Positions 24,968-33,789 are shown, counted from the first letter of the stretch. The stretch is 64,000 nt of DNA from Variovorax sp. PBL-H6 (GCF_901827155.1 NZ_LR594660.1:372001-436000), one strand, 5' to 3'. Numbers and translations: made by a program. Notes: a model not told the origin generated them from the letters alone.

Positions 24968-25741
24968 ATGGAAATCCAAACCCTGACGCAAGTCCAAACG
25001 CTCGACTCCCATCGCACGCTGCAATACTGCCGGGTGGCCCCGGGCTTCTTCGCGTTCCGCGACGAGTTCAACTGCGCCGGCGTGCCCCAGTTGTCTGCGG
25101 GGCTGGCCCCGCACATCCCTGCCAAGAGCGCTGCCGAAGGCGTCGCACGGCTAGAGGACATCCGCGCTCACCTGGAACATGGCGCAGCCCTTGTAGCCAT
25201 GGAGAACGTGTTCTTCCTGGATGCCGACAAGCAGGCTGCGGCAGGTCGCGAAGGGTTCGAAGCCCTGGGTGACAGCGAGCCGCATCGTGCACTCACGCCA
25301 TTCACGAGCGTCACGCAGGGTGAGTGCGACGCGGACCACCTGTGCGTGGTCGACCCGGACGCCAAAATGCTCTTCACGCTCGCCGGCGAGGTCATCCAGA
25401 CGGGCGTCAGGTTCGGTGACCCCGCCTCCATGATGACAACCGAGTTCTTTGACCTGGAGCTCGGCCTGGAAGTGCTGAAGCGCAACCCGCGCGTCCACTT
25501 CCACCCGCAAGGCGGTGGCGAGCCCCGGGTGCAATGCTTCTCGAGGGCCAACAGCTACCCGGCCCACTACGTGCTGCACTTCGTGTTCGAGCCGACCTTC
25601 GCCCAGGCCAACCGGATGTGGGCCTGGCACAAGGCCAAGGCAACACCCGGAGCGGCCTACTCGCCGCAAGAGGCGGCCCTTGCGCTGGATGTGCTGGGCC
25701 TGCGCGTTGCCGGCGCGGAGCGTGCAGAAGTCGACGCCTGA
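24968..25741 (+). CDS. Hypothetical protein, paralog of 23643-24440
   Basis: 257 residues starting MEIQTLTQVQTLDSHRTLQY. C-terminal match to the upstream copy: DLELGLEVLKRNPRVHFHP, LHFVFEPTFAQANRMWAWH, LALDVLGLRVAGAER. The middle contains CDADHLCVVDPDAKMLFTLA, matching the copy's SRHLVRIEMGSHQVFTMDG strand pair. A GATAGACGG box lies 33 bases upstream. Function unknown; a duplicated gene kept as two diverged copies suggests distinct roles or partners. Confidence 0.75.
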   Translation: MEIQTLTQVQTLDSHRTLQYCRVAPGFFAFRDEFNCAGVPQLSAGLAPHIPAKSAAEGVARLEDIRAHLEHGAALVAMENVFFLDADKQAAAGREGFEALGDSEPHRALTPFTSVTQGECDADHLCVVDPDAKMLFTLAGEVIQTGVRFGDPASMMTTEFFDLELGLEVLKRNPRVHFHPQGGGEPRVQCFSRANSYPAHYVLHFVFEPTFAQANRMWAWHKAKATPGAAYSPQEAALALDVLGLRVAGAERAEVDA

Positions 25742-25832
25742 ACGGCTTTGTTTGGCTTCGGCAGCAGGCGCCGGCGCGTATGCCCCGGCTAAAATCGTGC
25801 CCTCCCCTACCGCGCGCCTATAAGGATTTGCG

Positions 25833-26243
25833 ATGAACGCCAAAGGCCCTGAAACAGGCCGCCTAGACCGTCAGCCCATAGTTTCAAAAATTGACCGGAA
25901 CCCTGCTGGCGGCGTCCCGGCCCCCGAGGACAACGCGCTCAACCTGGCCGCCCAGGCTTGGCTTCAAAGCTTGCCATTCGGCGTACGACCGCGCCACATC
26001 CAAGTGCGGTTCCCGCGCATCGCGAACACGTTGTCCCTGCGCTGGAACAGCGAAAAGCTGATTCGCGAATGCTTCAAGGCATTGCTCAACCCGCAGCGGG
26101 CTTTCCGGATTCCCTTCCCTCCTCTCATCGAAGAGGAGCTGCGCGCGTTGGCCGAGTACCGCGGCCTCAAAGAGCCGCCGACCGTCAGCTTCGACGAGTT
26201 CCTGGAGGCAGAGTCCGAGACTGCTGCGCTCGCTGCGGCCTAG
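25833..26243 (+). CDS. Hypothetical protein, 136 aa
   Basis: Starts MNAKGPETGRLDRQPIVSKI. The central part (LAAQAWLQSLPFGVRPRHIQ, RIANTLSLRWNSEKLIRECF) and the PFPPLIEEELRALAEYRGL segment suggest a compact helical protein. AAGGATTTGCG precedes ATG, with CTATAAGG just upstream. No family recognised. Confidence 0.7.
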   Translation: MNAKGPETGRLDRQPIVSKIDRNPAGGVPAPEDNALNLAAQAWLQSLPFGVRPRHIQVRFPRIANTLSLRWNSEKLIRECFKALLNPQRAFRIPFPPLIEEELRALAEYRGLKEPPTVSFDEFLEAESETAALAAA

Positions 26244-26417
26244 GTTCGTTGGTTCATCCGTTTGCGCCTGAGTACGAAAGTAGTCGGAGTGGGCGGCCGC
26301 CTCCGAAAAAGAGCCCAGGTGCGTTGGTCGAGGCCCACAACGCGCCCTTTGGCGGTGTTCACGCGCGCCGGACGCCGCTAAGCTGACGCGACCGACAGCT
26401 AAGCCGGAGGGGCGCAT

Positions 26418-26651
26418 TTGGCAGCAAAACCAGGGGTTCGTGATGGTGAGAGCACGCGGGAAGCCGTTTTGGAGGCTCTGCGTAGGGCGACTGGGCCAAT
26501 AGACGGCTACGGCATCGCCAAGGCCGCAAGGGTGAGCCCGCTCCAGGCCGGCAGGGCCTTGGAAAAGCTGGCTGCGGACGGACTTGCGGTCAAGGAAGAC
26601 GAGCTCGATGGTCTGAGCGACCCCTCGGCCTCCTTCAGGCCCGTGGCCTAG
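26418..26651 (+). CDS. Small winged-helix protein, 77 aa
   Basis: TTG start (MAAKPGVRDGESTREAVLEA) supported by GGAGG 8 bases before. Residues 15-65 form a winged helix: VLEALRRATGPIDGYGIAKA, VSPLQAGRALEKLAADGLAV. The same helix-wing layout closes the protein at 33139 (AYQVAKALGGRLTPMEAGR, VLAGLEQDGLV), so the two share a module. It overlaps the end of the convergent gene at 26648 by 4 bases. Regulatory role inferred. Confidence 0.65.
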   Translation: MAAKPGVRDGESTREAVLEALRRATGPIDGYGIAKAARVSPLQAGRALEKLAADGLAVKEDELDGLSDPSASFRPVA

Positions 26652-28063
26652 AGCGACGCGGCAAGCTTGGCGGTTGCGCCGGCGAGCCTTGGGAACAGGA
26701 ACTCGATGAGCCGGACCGTGGCCAGCTCTGGCTTGGGGTCCACGATGCGCTCTGCCTCGCGGGCGCGGTGTTCAGCGGCCTTGGTTTCCCAGGCGGCGTA
26801 GTTCCGAGCTTTGCGCAGTTGAGGCACCAGGCCGTAGACGCGTAGCGCCTCCCCCACGTACTCGAGGTACGGCATGACACGCGTGCGGTCACTGCGAGGG
26901 AGCGTCTCGTGCAGGACCTGGATGAGGCTGCTGAACTTGTAGCCGACCGGACGCCCCGCCTGGAAGGAGTAGAGAACCTTGAGGACGGTCTCTGGCAGCA
27001 GATGCGGGTACGCCGGCAGTTTCAGGTCCGCCTCCTCGAAGCGAAACCCGAGTTCTTCCCACTCCTCGCCTGGCACTTTTCCGTCCCCTATAGCGCGCAG
27101 CCACGTGTCTCGGAAGCGCTCACGAAGGGCCTCAGCCTCATCGGTGTCGTACCACCACGGTTGTTCGACCGGTGCGATATAGGGGTTGGGCCCTGCTGCA
27201 TGCTCGGCCGCGCGCAGCTTCTCCCGCGCGCCCTCGAAGTCGAAGTAGAAGGCCGTCTGCGAGGCGAGGTCGAGCGTCAACTCGTCGAAGCTCACGAGCT
27301 TGCGCTGGAGGTCGGAGACGGCGGAGCTGTCGGTCGCGGAAAGCGGATACCGCCAGACGCAATCGAGCATGAACTTGCCATGCTTTTTAGACGCTTCGAC
27401 TGTTTCGGCAGTAACGACTAGGGCGTTCTGATTGTTGTTGAAGTAGATGTCGTCTTGGGTCATCTTGCGGATGCCTTCGTCGAAGTTTGCGAACACCCAG
27501 ACAAGCAGCGCGCCTTCCTTACGGTAGAACAACCGGCGCCCGACGATGACGTCCAGGTAGGTTGATGACAACTGGACCTCAAACGCAACGCGCATGCCTT
27601 TGTGCTCCGCTCGAACGTCAGGGCGACGCATCTCCCCCGTGAGCTTTCCCTTCCAGGACGACTCAACCTCAGTGTTCGTGAATGCCGGGTCGACTTCGGT
27701 GCACTGCGCTATCCACTGCTTCATCTGGTGATGCAGCTCACTTTCCTTGGCACCGTTGTAGCGGATGGCGTCTATTTCGTCACGCGTAAGGTGAGCGCCG
27801 GTGTCGATGGGGCAGCCCCCAAGCTCGTGCACATGCCGAAAGTAGAACTGCTTCTGCTTGTCCATGCAATTGAGCTGGACCCCTACCCCACAGAGGGGGC
27901 AGGTGTACAGCGGGCGACCTTCGAACTGACGCTCCTTGAGCGTGCTGCGAAGAACGACGGCTGCGTCGTAGTCAGCGCCAATCGCCTGATTGGCTGAGAG
28001 AACGCGGCCCGACACCATGTCCAGGACCTCGGCAATCTTCGGCTTGCGAACTGCGAACGACAT
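26648..28063 (-). CDS. DUF6035-like protein (CoiA-type zinc finger and nuclease-like domain)
   Basis: 471 residues. Residues 53-84 hold a CoiA-type finger (TCPLCGVGVQLN, then FYFRHVHELGGCP). Residues 100-190 fit a PD-(D/E)XK-like fold: SELHHQMKQW, MRRPDVRAE, MRVAFEVQLSS (acidic residue then E-V-Q), and IVGRRLFYRKEGALLVWVF. Such proteins resemble competence protein CoiA and DUF6035 members of accessory DNA. The role may be DNA cleavage or DNA handling, not proven. It is a single leftward gene. The finger is shared with the protein at 8931. Confidence 0.7.
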   Translation of the reverse strand: MSFAVRKPKIAEVLDMVSGRVLSANQAIGADYDAAVVLRSTLKERQFEGRPLYTCPLCGVGVQLNCMDKQKQFYFRHVHELGGCPIDTGAHLTRDEIDAIRYNGAKESELHHQMKQWIAQCTEVDPAFTNTEVESSWKGKLTGEMRRPDVRAEHKGMRVAFEVQLSSTYLDVIVGRRLFYRKEGALLVWVFANFDEGIRKMTQDDIYFNNNQNALVVTAETVEASKKHGKFMLDCVWRYPLSATDSSAVSDLQRKLVSFDELTLDLASQTAFYFDFEGAREKLRAAEHAAGPNPYIAPVEQPWWYDTDEAEALRERFRDTWLRAIGDGKVPGEEWEELGFRFEEADLKLPAYPHLLPETVLKVLYSFQAGRPVGYKFSSLIQVLHETLPRSDRTRVMPYLEYVGEALRVYGLVPQLRKARNYAAWETKAAEHRAREAERIVDPKPELATVRLIEFLFPRLAGATAKLAASL

Positions 28064-28256
28064 CTGCTGCTTCCCAATTTTGGCGACAGGAAAAGTCTAC
28101 GCGCAGAGCGGCCGCGGCCACCGGAGTGTTTCTTACGAGGCGAGCTTGAGCGCCGGCGCGCGGCAAGCTGAGGACTTGCGCCTTCGTCTTGAGTCGTAGT
28201 AGAGGGCAACGAGCACTGCCCTCCCGGCACGGCGGGCGGGGATGCCATAGGCAAAA

Positions 28257-28284
28257 GAAAGCCCCGCTCGACGAGGGCGGGGCG
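28257..28284 (-). terminator. Rho-independent terminator
   Basis: GCCCCGC and GCGGGGC arms; on the minus strand TTTCTTTT follows. It ends the gene at 28291-28605. Confidence 0.75.
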
Positions 28285-28290
28285 TGGGAA

Positions 28291-28605
28291 TCAGGGGCAC
28301 GTTGCAACAGGCGGGTCTGTCGGCTTGGCTGGCGGGATGACTGTCATCGCTACGCCGAGGGCGGCGAGCCGGTCGCCGATGCGGTCGAATCTGAGCGTCG
28401 AACGTACAGTTGTGCGCTTTGTGCCGCCCTCCTCGAGCAGTTGGAGAATGCGGCATGCCGCGGGTGAGCTGCAACCGGCGGCGCGGAGCACGTCGAGGAA
28501 GGCCTTGCGGGCAGTCGGAGCGCCGACGAACTCCAGCCCTACTCCATCATGCGGGTCATACGGCCAGTCGGCCGTGAAATGTCTGCCGAACCTTGGTCGG
28601 TGCAT
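28291..28605 (-). CDS. Hypothetical protein, 104 aa
   Basis: MHRPRFGRHFTADWPYDPHD then VLRAAGCSSPAACRILQLLE and FDRIGDRLAALGVAM. ATG at 28605 is supported by AAGGACG and by a CTACACG leader 37 bases upstream (28637-28642). The helical C-terminal part could be DNA-binding (small HTH-like), but this is weak. Family unknown. Confidence 0.6.
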   Translation of the reverse strand: MHRPRFGRHFTADWPYDPHDGVGLEFVGAPTARKAFLDVLRAAGCSSPAACRILQLLEEGGTKRTTVRSTLRFDRIGDRLAALGVAMTVIPPAKPTDPPVATCP

Positions 28606-28621
28606 TGGCGTCCTTCGGGAA

Positions 28622-28642
28622 AGTGGTTCTTTCCACGTGTAG
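28622..28642 (-). promoter_or_regulatory. CTACACG leader element (minus strand)
   Basis: On the minus strand CTACACGTGGAAAGAACC begins 37 bases before the ATG at 28605. Confidence 0.5.
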
Positions 28643-29004
28643 CGACAACACCCCACCACGTTTCCTGAAAAACATTTCCAACGTCCCTCGGGAATTCCCA
28701 AGGTATACCCTGCGCCTCCTGGCGGGCAAGCGCGATGGAATCGGGACCGAATGGGCCGCTTGCTGGCGATTTCATGCCAGGCGCCGATGGCGTCGTGGCC
28801 TCAGCCCCGCCATCGCACTGCTGTTGCGCCGCTACCTGGTAGTGCAGCAGCGGAGACCGGTCGCGCGGGAGAGCGCAGCTGACGACCTGGTCATTCGGCA
28901 CCTTTCGGCGCGCAAGGCGATGCGCCCGGCACGGCCCTCGGAGGCCCGCCCCGAATGGGTTTTGCGGGCGCCGTGTGGATAATCACCAAAACAAGAGGGG
29001 CATC
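28643..29004. other. Intergenic region without a clear gene
   Basis: About 360 bases between divergent genes. Frames crossing it are Arg/Pro-rich shadows without ribosome sites. No repeat or terminator was noticed. Confidence 0.4.
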
Positions 29005-29646
29005 ATGAACGTTGGCGAGCAGCTGGTTTCCTCGTACCTTCGGTACATCAGAAAGTGCGATTTCATCCAGACGAACTTGTACACGGTCGACGTGCAGGGT
29101 GAGATTGACGTCGTGGGCATCAATCTCAAGGAGCGAAAGGTGTACGTGTGCGAGGTTGCTGTTCACCTCACGACTGGCCTCCAGTATGTCAAGGACAAGC
29201 GACCAAACAATGTCAACAAGCTCGTTGAGAAGTTCTCCCGCGACATCGCTTACGCTCGGAAGTACCTGGGGGAGTACGAGCACCACTTCATGCTCTGGAG
29301 CCCAATTGTCAAGGACAGCCAAGGGGACCCCCGATACAACCAGTTAGGACACTTGACCGAAGTAAAGAGGCAGATTTTCGAAGCTAGGCAGGTCGAGTTG
29401 GAGTGCGTGGTGAACGACGCGTTCTACTCAGCAATGCGGGAATTGAGAGAGTACGCAAGCCGGCAGTCGTCGGAGCTCCAATGCCCGCTCATGCGACTGC
29501 TGCAAATCGAAGAATTGCTCGCACGCCATGTGAGCAAGGGCGTTCGAGCGCCAACCGCGGGTGGCGCAGAGGTGCTTGCCGGACTTCCTGTCAAGCCCGA
29601 CTGTCGAGGCCACCGGCACCGCTCATTGACATCCTCCCCGCCCTAA
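29005..29646 (+). CDS. Restriction-endonuclease-like protein, 3' end altered by an insertion element
   Basis: 213 residues as read. ATG at 29005 follows AGAGGGGC. Residues 1-60 fit a PD-(D/E)XK start: a helix (GEQLVSSYLRYIRKC), then GEIDVVGINLKERKVYVCEV with E-I-D and E-V at the usual spacing, although the usual Lys is replaced (EVAVHL). The last residues, about SSPP and the TAA stop, come from the end of the IS at 29628. The natural C-terminus was therefore lost or replaced and activity is uncertain. Confidence 0.6.
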   Translation: MNVGEQLVSSYLRYIRKCDFIQTNLYTVDVQGEIDVVGINLKERKVYVCEVAVHLTTGLQYVKDKRPNNVNKLVEKFSRDIAYARKYLGEYEHHFMLWSPIVKDSQGDPRYNQLGHLTEVKRQIFEARQVELECVVNDAFYSAMRELREYASRQSSELQCPLMRLLQIEELLARHVSKGVRAPTAGGAEVLAGLPVKPDCRGHRHRSLTSSPP

Positions 29647-30972
29647 AGGACGGGGATTCCCACTGCTGGACGGCCATGCCCGGCCGCGGCACCCAGCCCT
29701 GAAGGGCCTGGTACCTTATTCACTGCGGCCGCACTCTTCGTCGAGCGCGAATCCGCAGCGGAAAACGTGTTCTCCAACCACACCAGCCCACGCGCAAGGA
29801 TGTTGCGCGCCGCGTTCACATCGCGGTCGTGGGACGTGCCGCAACACGGACAGGTCCATTGCCGTACGGCGAGCCCAGCTCGACCCTTGGGGCCGGCTCG
29901 CGTGCCGCAGACGTTGCACTCCTGAGTGGAGAAGGATTCGTCGACCTCCGCGAACCAAGCACTTGCGTCATCGCACTTGTACTTGAGCATGGTTCGGTAG
30001 CTGCTCCAGCCCGCGTCGAGCACCGATTTCGCCATTCGGGTCTTCGCGAGGGAAGCGGCATTGACGTTGCCGACGAAGACCGCCGCATGGCTGTATGCCT
30101 GAACGGTGGACAGCTTGTGCAGGAAATCCTTCCTGCGATTGGCGACCTTGGCGTGCAGCGCACGCACCCGGTGCGCCTTGCCAGCGCGCTGCGCGGTGGC
30201 AATCTTCGACTCGAGGTCGCGATAGAAGCGCTGGGCGTCCACCGAGGTCCCCGCAGAGTCGGTCATATGGCTCTTGAGCCCCAGGTCGGCACCAATGGCC
30301 CCTTTGAGGCCCTTGGGCGACGGCTTGGCCTTCGGCTGCACCTTGACCGTGACGTTCAGGAACCAGCGTCCGCGCACGTCCTCGCTGATGCTGCCCGCGC
30401 CGAGCTCGCGGTCGGCGAGACCGTAGCTGTCCCAAAGGCTCAGAAGATGGCCCTGGAAAGCCACCTGCCCGCCCTTGTAGCGCAGCGAGCGAGCCTTGAA
30501 TGGAATCCACCCCAGGCTCCGGTTCGCGCGCTTAGGGTCGGAGACGCGCCAGCGCAGGCGCGCCTTCTTGAACTGCCGCCGGCGCGTGGCGAACTCCTCG
30601 GCAACCTGCTGGAACACCGCAGAGCCCACGAGCAGGCCCGCTTTGCTTGCGCCGTTGAGGTACTTCTGAAAGTCGAACCCGCTCATGAAGCGGCCCTCGC
30701 GGCGCAGCACCTGCTGGCCGAGGTCGTTGCAGTAGTTCCAGACCTGGTTCACGTCGCGCGCCATCGCGCGCAGCACGGCCGCGTGCTTGTCCTTCAGCCG
30801 AAGCCGAAGGACACGCGTCGAGAGCGGGGGGCAACTGGGAAGGGACACCGAGGCGTTGTTGTTTCAACTGTTGTTTCATCCAGTGTATCGCTGCATTTTA
30901 GATAGAGCAATGCCTTCGGCTGCAAACAACCCGCGATTCACTCCCCGCCCTAAAGGATGGGCTTCTCTCGCG
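29628..30972 (-). mobile_element. IS200/IS605-type (IS1341 group) TnpB-only element
   Basis: Both ends carry the group's subterminal hairpin. The right end near 29630 is CCTCCCCGCCCTAAAGGACG and the left end near 30939 is ACTCCCCGCCCTAAAGGATG, with the tnpB-like gene between them. The sequence TTGAC flanks the right junction. No tnpA is present, so mobility would need TnpA from elsewhere. Boundaries are good to a few bases. The element interrupts the 3' part of the nuclease-like gene at 29005. An omegaRNA (reRNA) would be expected near the right end, overlapping the tnpB 3' end, but its limits cannot be read from sequence alone. Confidence 0.85.
29643..30848 (-). CDS. tnpB: TnpB-family RNA-guided endonuclease with altered RuvC-II site
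   Basis: 401 residues with GTG start. An ATG in another frame at 30879 hints that the N-terminus may have shifted. TnpB landmarks: RLRLKDKHA (15-23), RuvC-I Asp188 in GAIGADLGLKSH, a zinc finger with C311-C314 and C333-C336, and DRDVNAARNI (341-350) for RuvC-III. The usual RuvC-II Glu (in VVVEDL-type segments) is not there: the strand reads VFVGNVNAASLAK (257-269). Glu301, Glu304 or Glu310 just before the finger might substitute, as in TnpB groups with rearranged sites. Within its group the element may still be active. Confidence 0.85.
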   Translation of the reverse strand: MSLPSCPPLSTRVLRLRLKDKHAAVLRAMARDVNQVWNYCNDLGQQVLRREGRFMSGFDFQKYLNGASKAGLLVGSAVFQQVAEEFATRRRQFKKARLRWRVSDPKRANRSLGWIPFKARSLRYKGGQVAFQGHLLSLWDSYGLADRELGAGSISEDVRGRWFLNVTVKVQPKAKPSPKGLKGAIGADLGLKSHMTDSAGTSVDAQRFYRDLESKIATAQRAGKAHRVRALHAKVANRRKDFLHKLSTVQAYSHAAVFVGNVNAASLAKTRMAKSVLDAGWSSYRTMLKYKCDDASAWFAEVDESFSTQECNVCGTRAGPKGRAGLAVRQWTCPCCGTSHDRDVNAARNILARGLVWLENTFSAADSRSTKSAAAVNKVPGPSGLGAAAGHGRPAVGIPVL

Positions 30973-30982
30973 TTGGCTTCTG

Positions 30983-31105
30983 GTGAAGCTGACGAACGCG
31001 CAAGTTGGCCCTGCGCAGCTTGGTCTGACGACGTTTGCAGCCTTCTTCGGATACGGCTACCTCCTGGTGCTAGTTTGCTGGCGGTTTCGGCACTTCATCG
31101 AGTAG
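30983..31105 (+). pseudogene. Remnant of a membrane-protein gene beside the IS
   Basis: A 40-codon frame from GTG (30983) to TAG (31103-31105), just outside the left end of the IS. It ends LTTFAAFFGYGYLLVLVCW then RFRHFIE, a hydrophobic helix followed by a basic end. No ribosome site. It may be the 3' end of a gene cut by the insertion, though it need not be the same gene as 29005. Confidence 0.3.
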
Positions 31106-31656
31106 TCCGCGCGCGGATTTCGTTCGGGGTCAGCCCCAGCATCCGGCCAAAGTAGATGTCGCCGTAGAGCCCGGGCAGCGCATCGACGAAAGGTTTCGGA
31201 AGTTCGAGGTATGCTGCCCTGGCTTGGACACGCTGAAACGCCTGGCCGTTGCTGCTTGGCACCCCTGGTCTCGCCTCTTGGCAACATCGGCCAGCAACAC
31301 AGCTTGCTTGCCGCAAGATTCCAGCACCGCGTCATCTGCACTTTGCGGCCGTGCCGCCTGTTGACCTCTTGTCCCTTGCGGGCTTGGCTGAGCTGTCGCG
31401 GAGCAACGCTCCCAGCTCATCTGGTATGCCGCCTGCCCCGGGCTACCCAGCACCACCCAAGTCGCTTCAGCTTCGCCATGGTTGCCGTGCGGTCGTCGCA
31501 GGCCGCCATCGTCTTTGGGTCGCCGCCGGAGCCCCCACGACACTGACTGTTCTGCCGCTCGACCAGCGCCTTCAATTCAGACGCTTCGTCGGCCGCGGAA
31601 GCACTAGCAACATGAAATGCAGCCAATGCGCACGCGAGGGTAAGGAGGAGTTTCAT
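31095..31656 (-). pseudogene. Broken gene for a small secreted protein
   Basis: The N-terminus (31656: MKLLLTLACALAAFHVASAS) is a signal peptide, followed by QCRGGSGGDPKTMAACDDR and LKRLGWCW. The frame then fails. The natural continuation (SPGQAAYQMSWERC) is in the next frame, consistent with one lost G near 31434. A second shift near 31262 leads to the end LPGLYGDIYFGRMLGLTPNE. Two frameshifts indicate a decayed gene or sequencing errors. The intact form would be an exported protein of about 180 residues with conserved GWCW, a layout common in Burkholderiales. Confidence 0.55.
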
Positions 31657-31719
31657 GCCCGCATTCTGCTGCATGCCCGCGATTGAACAGACCTGCGTCT
31701 GGCCATCACGAGGGAATAG

Positions 31720-32940
31720 TCAGCGCGTGGCGGGGTCGTAGTAGATGGCATCCAGCAACGCGGCACGCCCGGCCCAAATCCGCTTCTCCAGCGGGTCCGT
31801 GGGCTCGGGCGCGAGCCACCAGGGCGAGCTGCGAATCCGAAGTACGATTCGCTCCCAGTAGTTGTCGAGAGAGGTGTTGTTCGCAACGGCAAAGTGCTCT
31901 GCGATGCCCTTCTTGTTTGGCCTGCTGATGCAAACGAACTGGTCCGGCCGCTTCATTGCGAGCAGGCGCGTTCCGGTTGCGATGCCGCCCGAGGCGCGTA
32001 GGTCTTCGCTCAGCGCGCCCATGAACTCTTCTCGGAACAGCTCGTAGTGTTCCAGGTTTACGGGGCCGGTTTGCGGGATGAAGTCCAGCGCGCGCGACAG
32101 CCCCTCCGGCTTATTGATGACAGTGGTGCTGAACGAGCCACTGGCACCCATCGCGCCAAACCAGGCCCACTCATGGCCGTCCTTCTTGGCTTGTGTCCCG
32201 CCCATCGTGCCAGCAATGCGCTTGCGGACGTCTACATCGAGCTCGGCGTATGTGGGCTTGGAACGGAACATTGCGCCCAGTTGTTCCAGCACCTGCAGCC
32301 TTCCCTCAAGCGTATGGTCCGAGTTCGGGTTTTCAATTTTGACCCGGGCAACGAATTCCTGCCACGCCAGGTCCTGTGGTCCGGGAATGTCGTCTTCCGC
32401 CTTGGACTTTTTTACAGGCACCCACCGCGCAAGCTCGTCATGCGCGGCCTTGGCGCGGCGGTGATTGGCCTGGTAGCTGTAAAGCCACTCGGGGGTGACA
32501 TCGACCCCAGCGCCCCACGACTGGGCAACGAAGGCAAAGAGCTTCTGGAGTCCGGCGTCGGTCGCGTTGCCGCGCATCAGGGTGCTGGCTTCAATGTTCG
32601 TCGTGAAAGCTCGATTCGTCAGGTTGTGACTGCCCACCACGGCGGTCCAGTCCTCCTTGCTTCGGAACAGGTAGACCTTGGGGTGGAAGAGCGGACCCTC
32701 CGGAAGCATGACCTTGAAATTCGGCATCTCCTGGAAGCGTTCAATGACCGACGGCGCGGTCACGTATCCGTGCGTGCCGACGACGAGGTGGCGGAATTTG
32801 GCGCGGTGCTCAAACGCCGCCTCGAGAACCTGGTTGTCCGTGGCCCAAGCCACCGCCCAAGCGGCGAGGTCGCATTTTGCCATCAGGTCGACGAGCGTAT
32901 TCGTCGTTTGTTTGCTGTCCGTCAGTAACTCTACTTGCAT
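31720..32940 (-). CDS. Phospholipase-D-like nuclease-family protein
   Basis: 406 residues. N-terminal PLD fold with one HKD-type motif: FHPKVYLFRSK (His86, Lys88) then AVVGSHNLTNRAF (103-113). Only one motif is present, so activity would need a dimer, as in single-motif PLD nucleases (Nuc, BfiI-type). The C-terminal 270 residues are unique. Proteins of this plan are common in accessory DNA, often with restriction or defence genes, but no partner methylase or helicase is adjacent. Single gene; AAAGAGGAAG precedes ATG at 32940. Confidence 0.75.
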   Translation of the reverse strand: MQVELLTDSKQTTNTLVDLMAKCDLAAWAVAWATDNQVLEAAFEHRAKFRHLVVGTHGYVTAPSVIERFQEMPNFKVMLPEGPLFHPKVYLFRSKEDWTAVVGSHNLTNRAFTTNIEASTLMRGNATDAGLQKLFAFVAQSWGAGVDVTPEWLYSYQANHRRAKAAHDELARWVPVKKSKAEDDIPGPQDLAWQEFVARVKIENPNSDHTLEGRLQVLEQLGAMFRSKPTYAELDVDVRKRIAGTMGGTQAKKDGHEWAWFGAMGASGSFSTTVINKPEGLSRALDFIPQTGPVNLEHYELFREEFMGALSEDLRASGGIATGTRLLAMKRPDQFVCISRPNKKGIAEHFAVANNTSLDNYWERIVLRIRSSPWWLAPEPTDPLEKRIWAGRAALLDAIYYDPATR

Positions 32941-33092
32941 TGGTCTTCCTCTTTCTATTTGTTGGCCAGCATTATGGGCAGCGAGACGGCGACCAAGCGA
33001 GGCAGGATGTCACGGAGCGACTTTTCTCGCACGGCGCGATGCGATGCTGCGCCGGAGCGTAGTGCCTCGGACTTGCCGACGATTGAATGTGT

Positions 33093-33113
33093 CTATACAA
33101 TATCAAACATCAA
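33093..33113 (+). promoter_or_regulatory. CTATACA leader variant
   Basis: CTATACAATATCAAAC begins 46 bases before the ATG at 33139; a longer-spaced relative of the recurrent leader. Confidence 0.35.
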
Positions 33114-33138
33114 GCACACCTAAAACGAAAGGGAGTCC

Positions 33139-33789
33139 ATGGCGAAGTTCAAAGATGCGCACCTGCAGAAGCTGTACGACGGAATGCTCGCCGCGGCTGC
33201 CGACAAGAACAGTGAGCTCTATCACGAGGGCCAGCCTCGTCGCGGCGCGGGGCACCGGGCGGCGTTCTGGGATGGCTTCTCCGGAAAGTACACGCTTAAC
33301 GGCGCAACTCGGTCGGCCAACGTCGTGCCAGGCACCTTCAGCTCCGCCTGCTTCCAAGCTGGTCAGGCCTGGGCGCGCAAGCTTGCCGCTGAGAGCAAGC
33401 CCGCGTCGAACCGCGGCGGTGCTGGCCGCAATCAGGGTCGCAAGCCGGGGGCACCTGACGGGCTTCGCAGGAAGGCTCGAGGGGTGCGCTTTTCTGATAC
33501 CGAATGGGAGGACGCGAAGCTGGTCGGCATCGACGTCGTTCGGGCCTTTGTTGCGCAGCGTGCCGCTGAACTGCGGGCCCTCCCTGGCGAGGTCCTTCTG
33601 CACCTGCAAGCATCACCGGAGCCGCTCGAGGCCTACCAGGTCGCCAAGGCCTTGGGCGGAAGGTTGACACCAATGGAGGCCGGCCGGGTGCTCGCCGGGC
33701 TCGAGCAAGATGGGCTTGTCGCCAGTGACGATGAAACGGGCACCGCTAACGACCTGTATCGGCGGTTTCGCGCCGCGCCAGGCCGTTAG
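33139..33789 (+). CDS. Regulator-like protein with C-terminal winged helix
   Basis: 216 residues. Residues 1-85 are a helical domain (LQKLYDGMLAAAADKNSELY, RAAFWDGFSGKYTLN). Residues 90-140 (GRNQGRKPGAPDGLRR, GVRFSDTEWEDAKLVGIDVV) look like a short DNA-binding segment with a basic linker. Residues 160-205 are a winged helix like the one at 26418 (YQVAKALGGRLTPMEAGRVL, LEQDGLVA). A DNA-binding role is inferred from this layout. AAAGGGAG precedes ATG at 33139. Confidence 0.65.
   Translation: MAKFKDAHLQKLYDGMLAAAADKNSELYHEGQPRRGAGHRAAFWDGFSGKYTLNGATRSANVVPGTFSSACFQAGQAWARKLAAESKPASNRGGAGRNQGRKPGAPDGLRRKARGVRFSDTEWEDAKLVGIDVVRAFVAQRAAELRALPGEVLLHLQASPEPLEAYQVAKALGGRLTPMEAGRVLAGLEQDGLVASDDETGTANDLYRRFRAAPGR

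Noticed and set aside
31130..31543. A 137-residue leftward frame of its own
   Set aside because: It is the middle of the frameshifted secreted-protein gene at 31095-31656.
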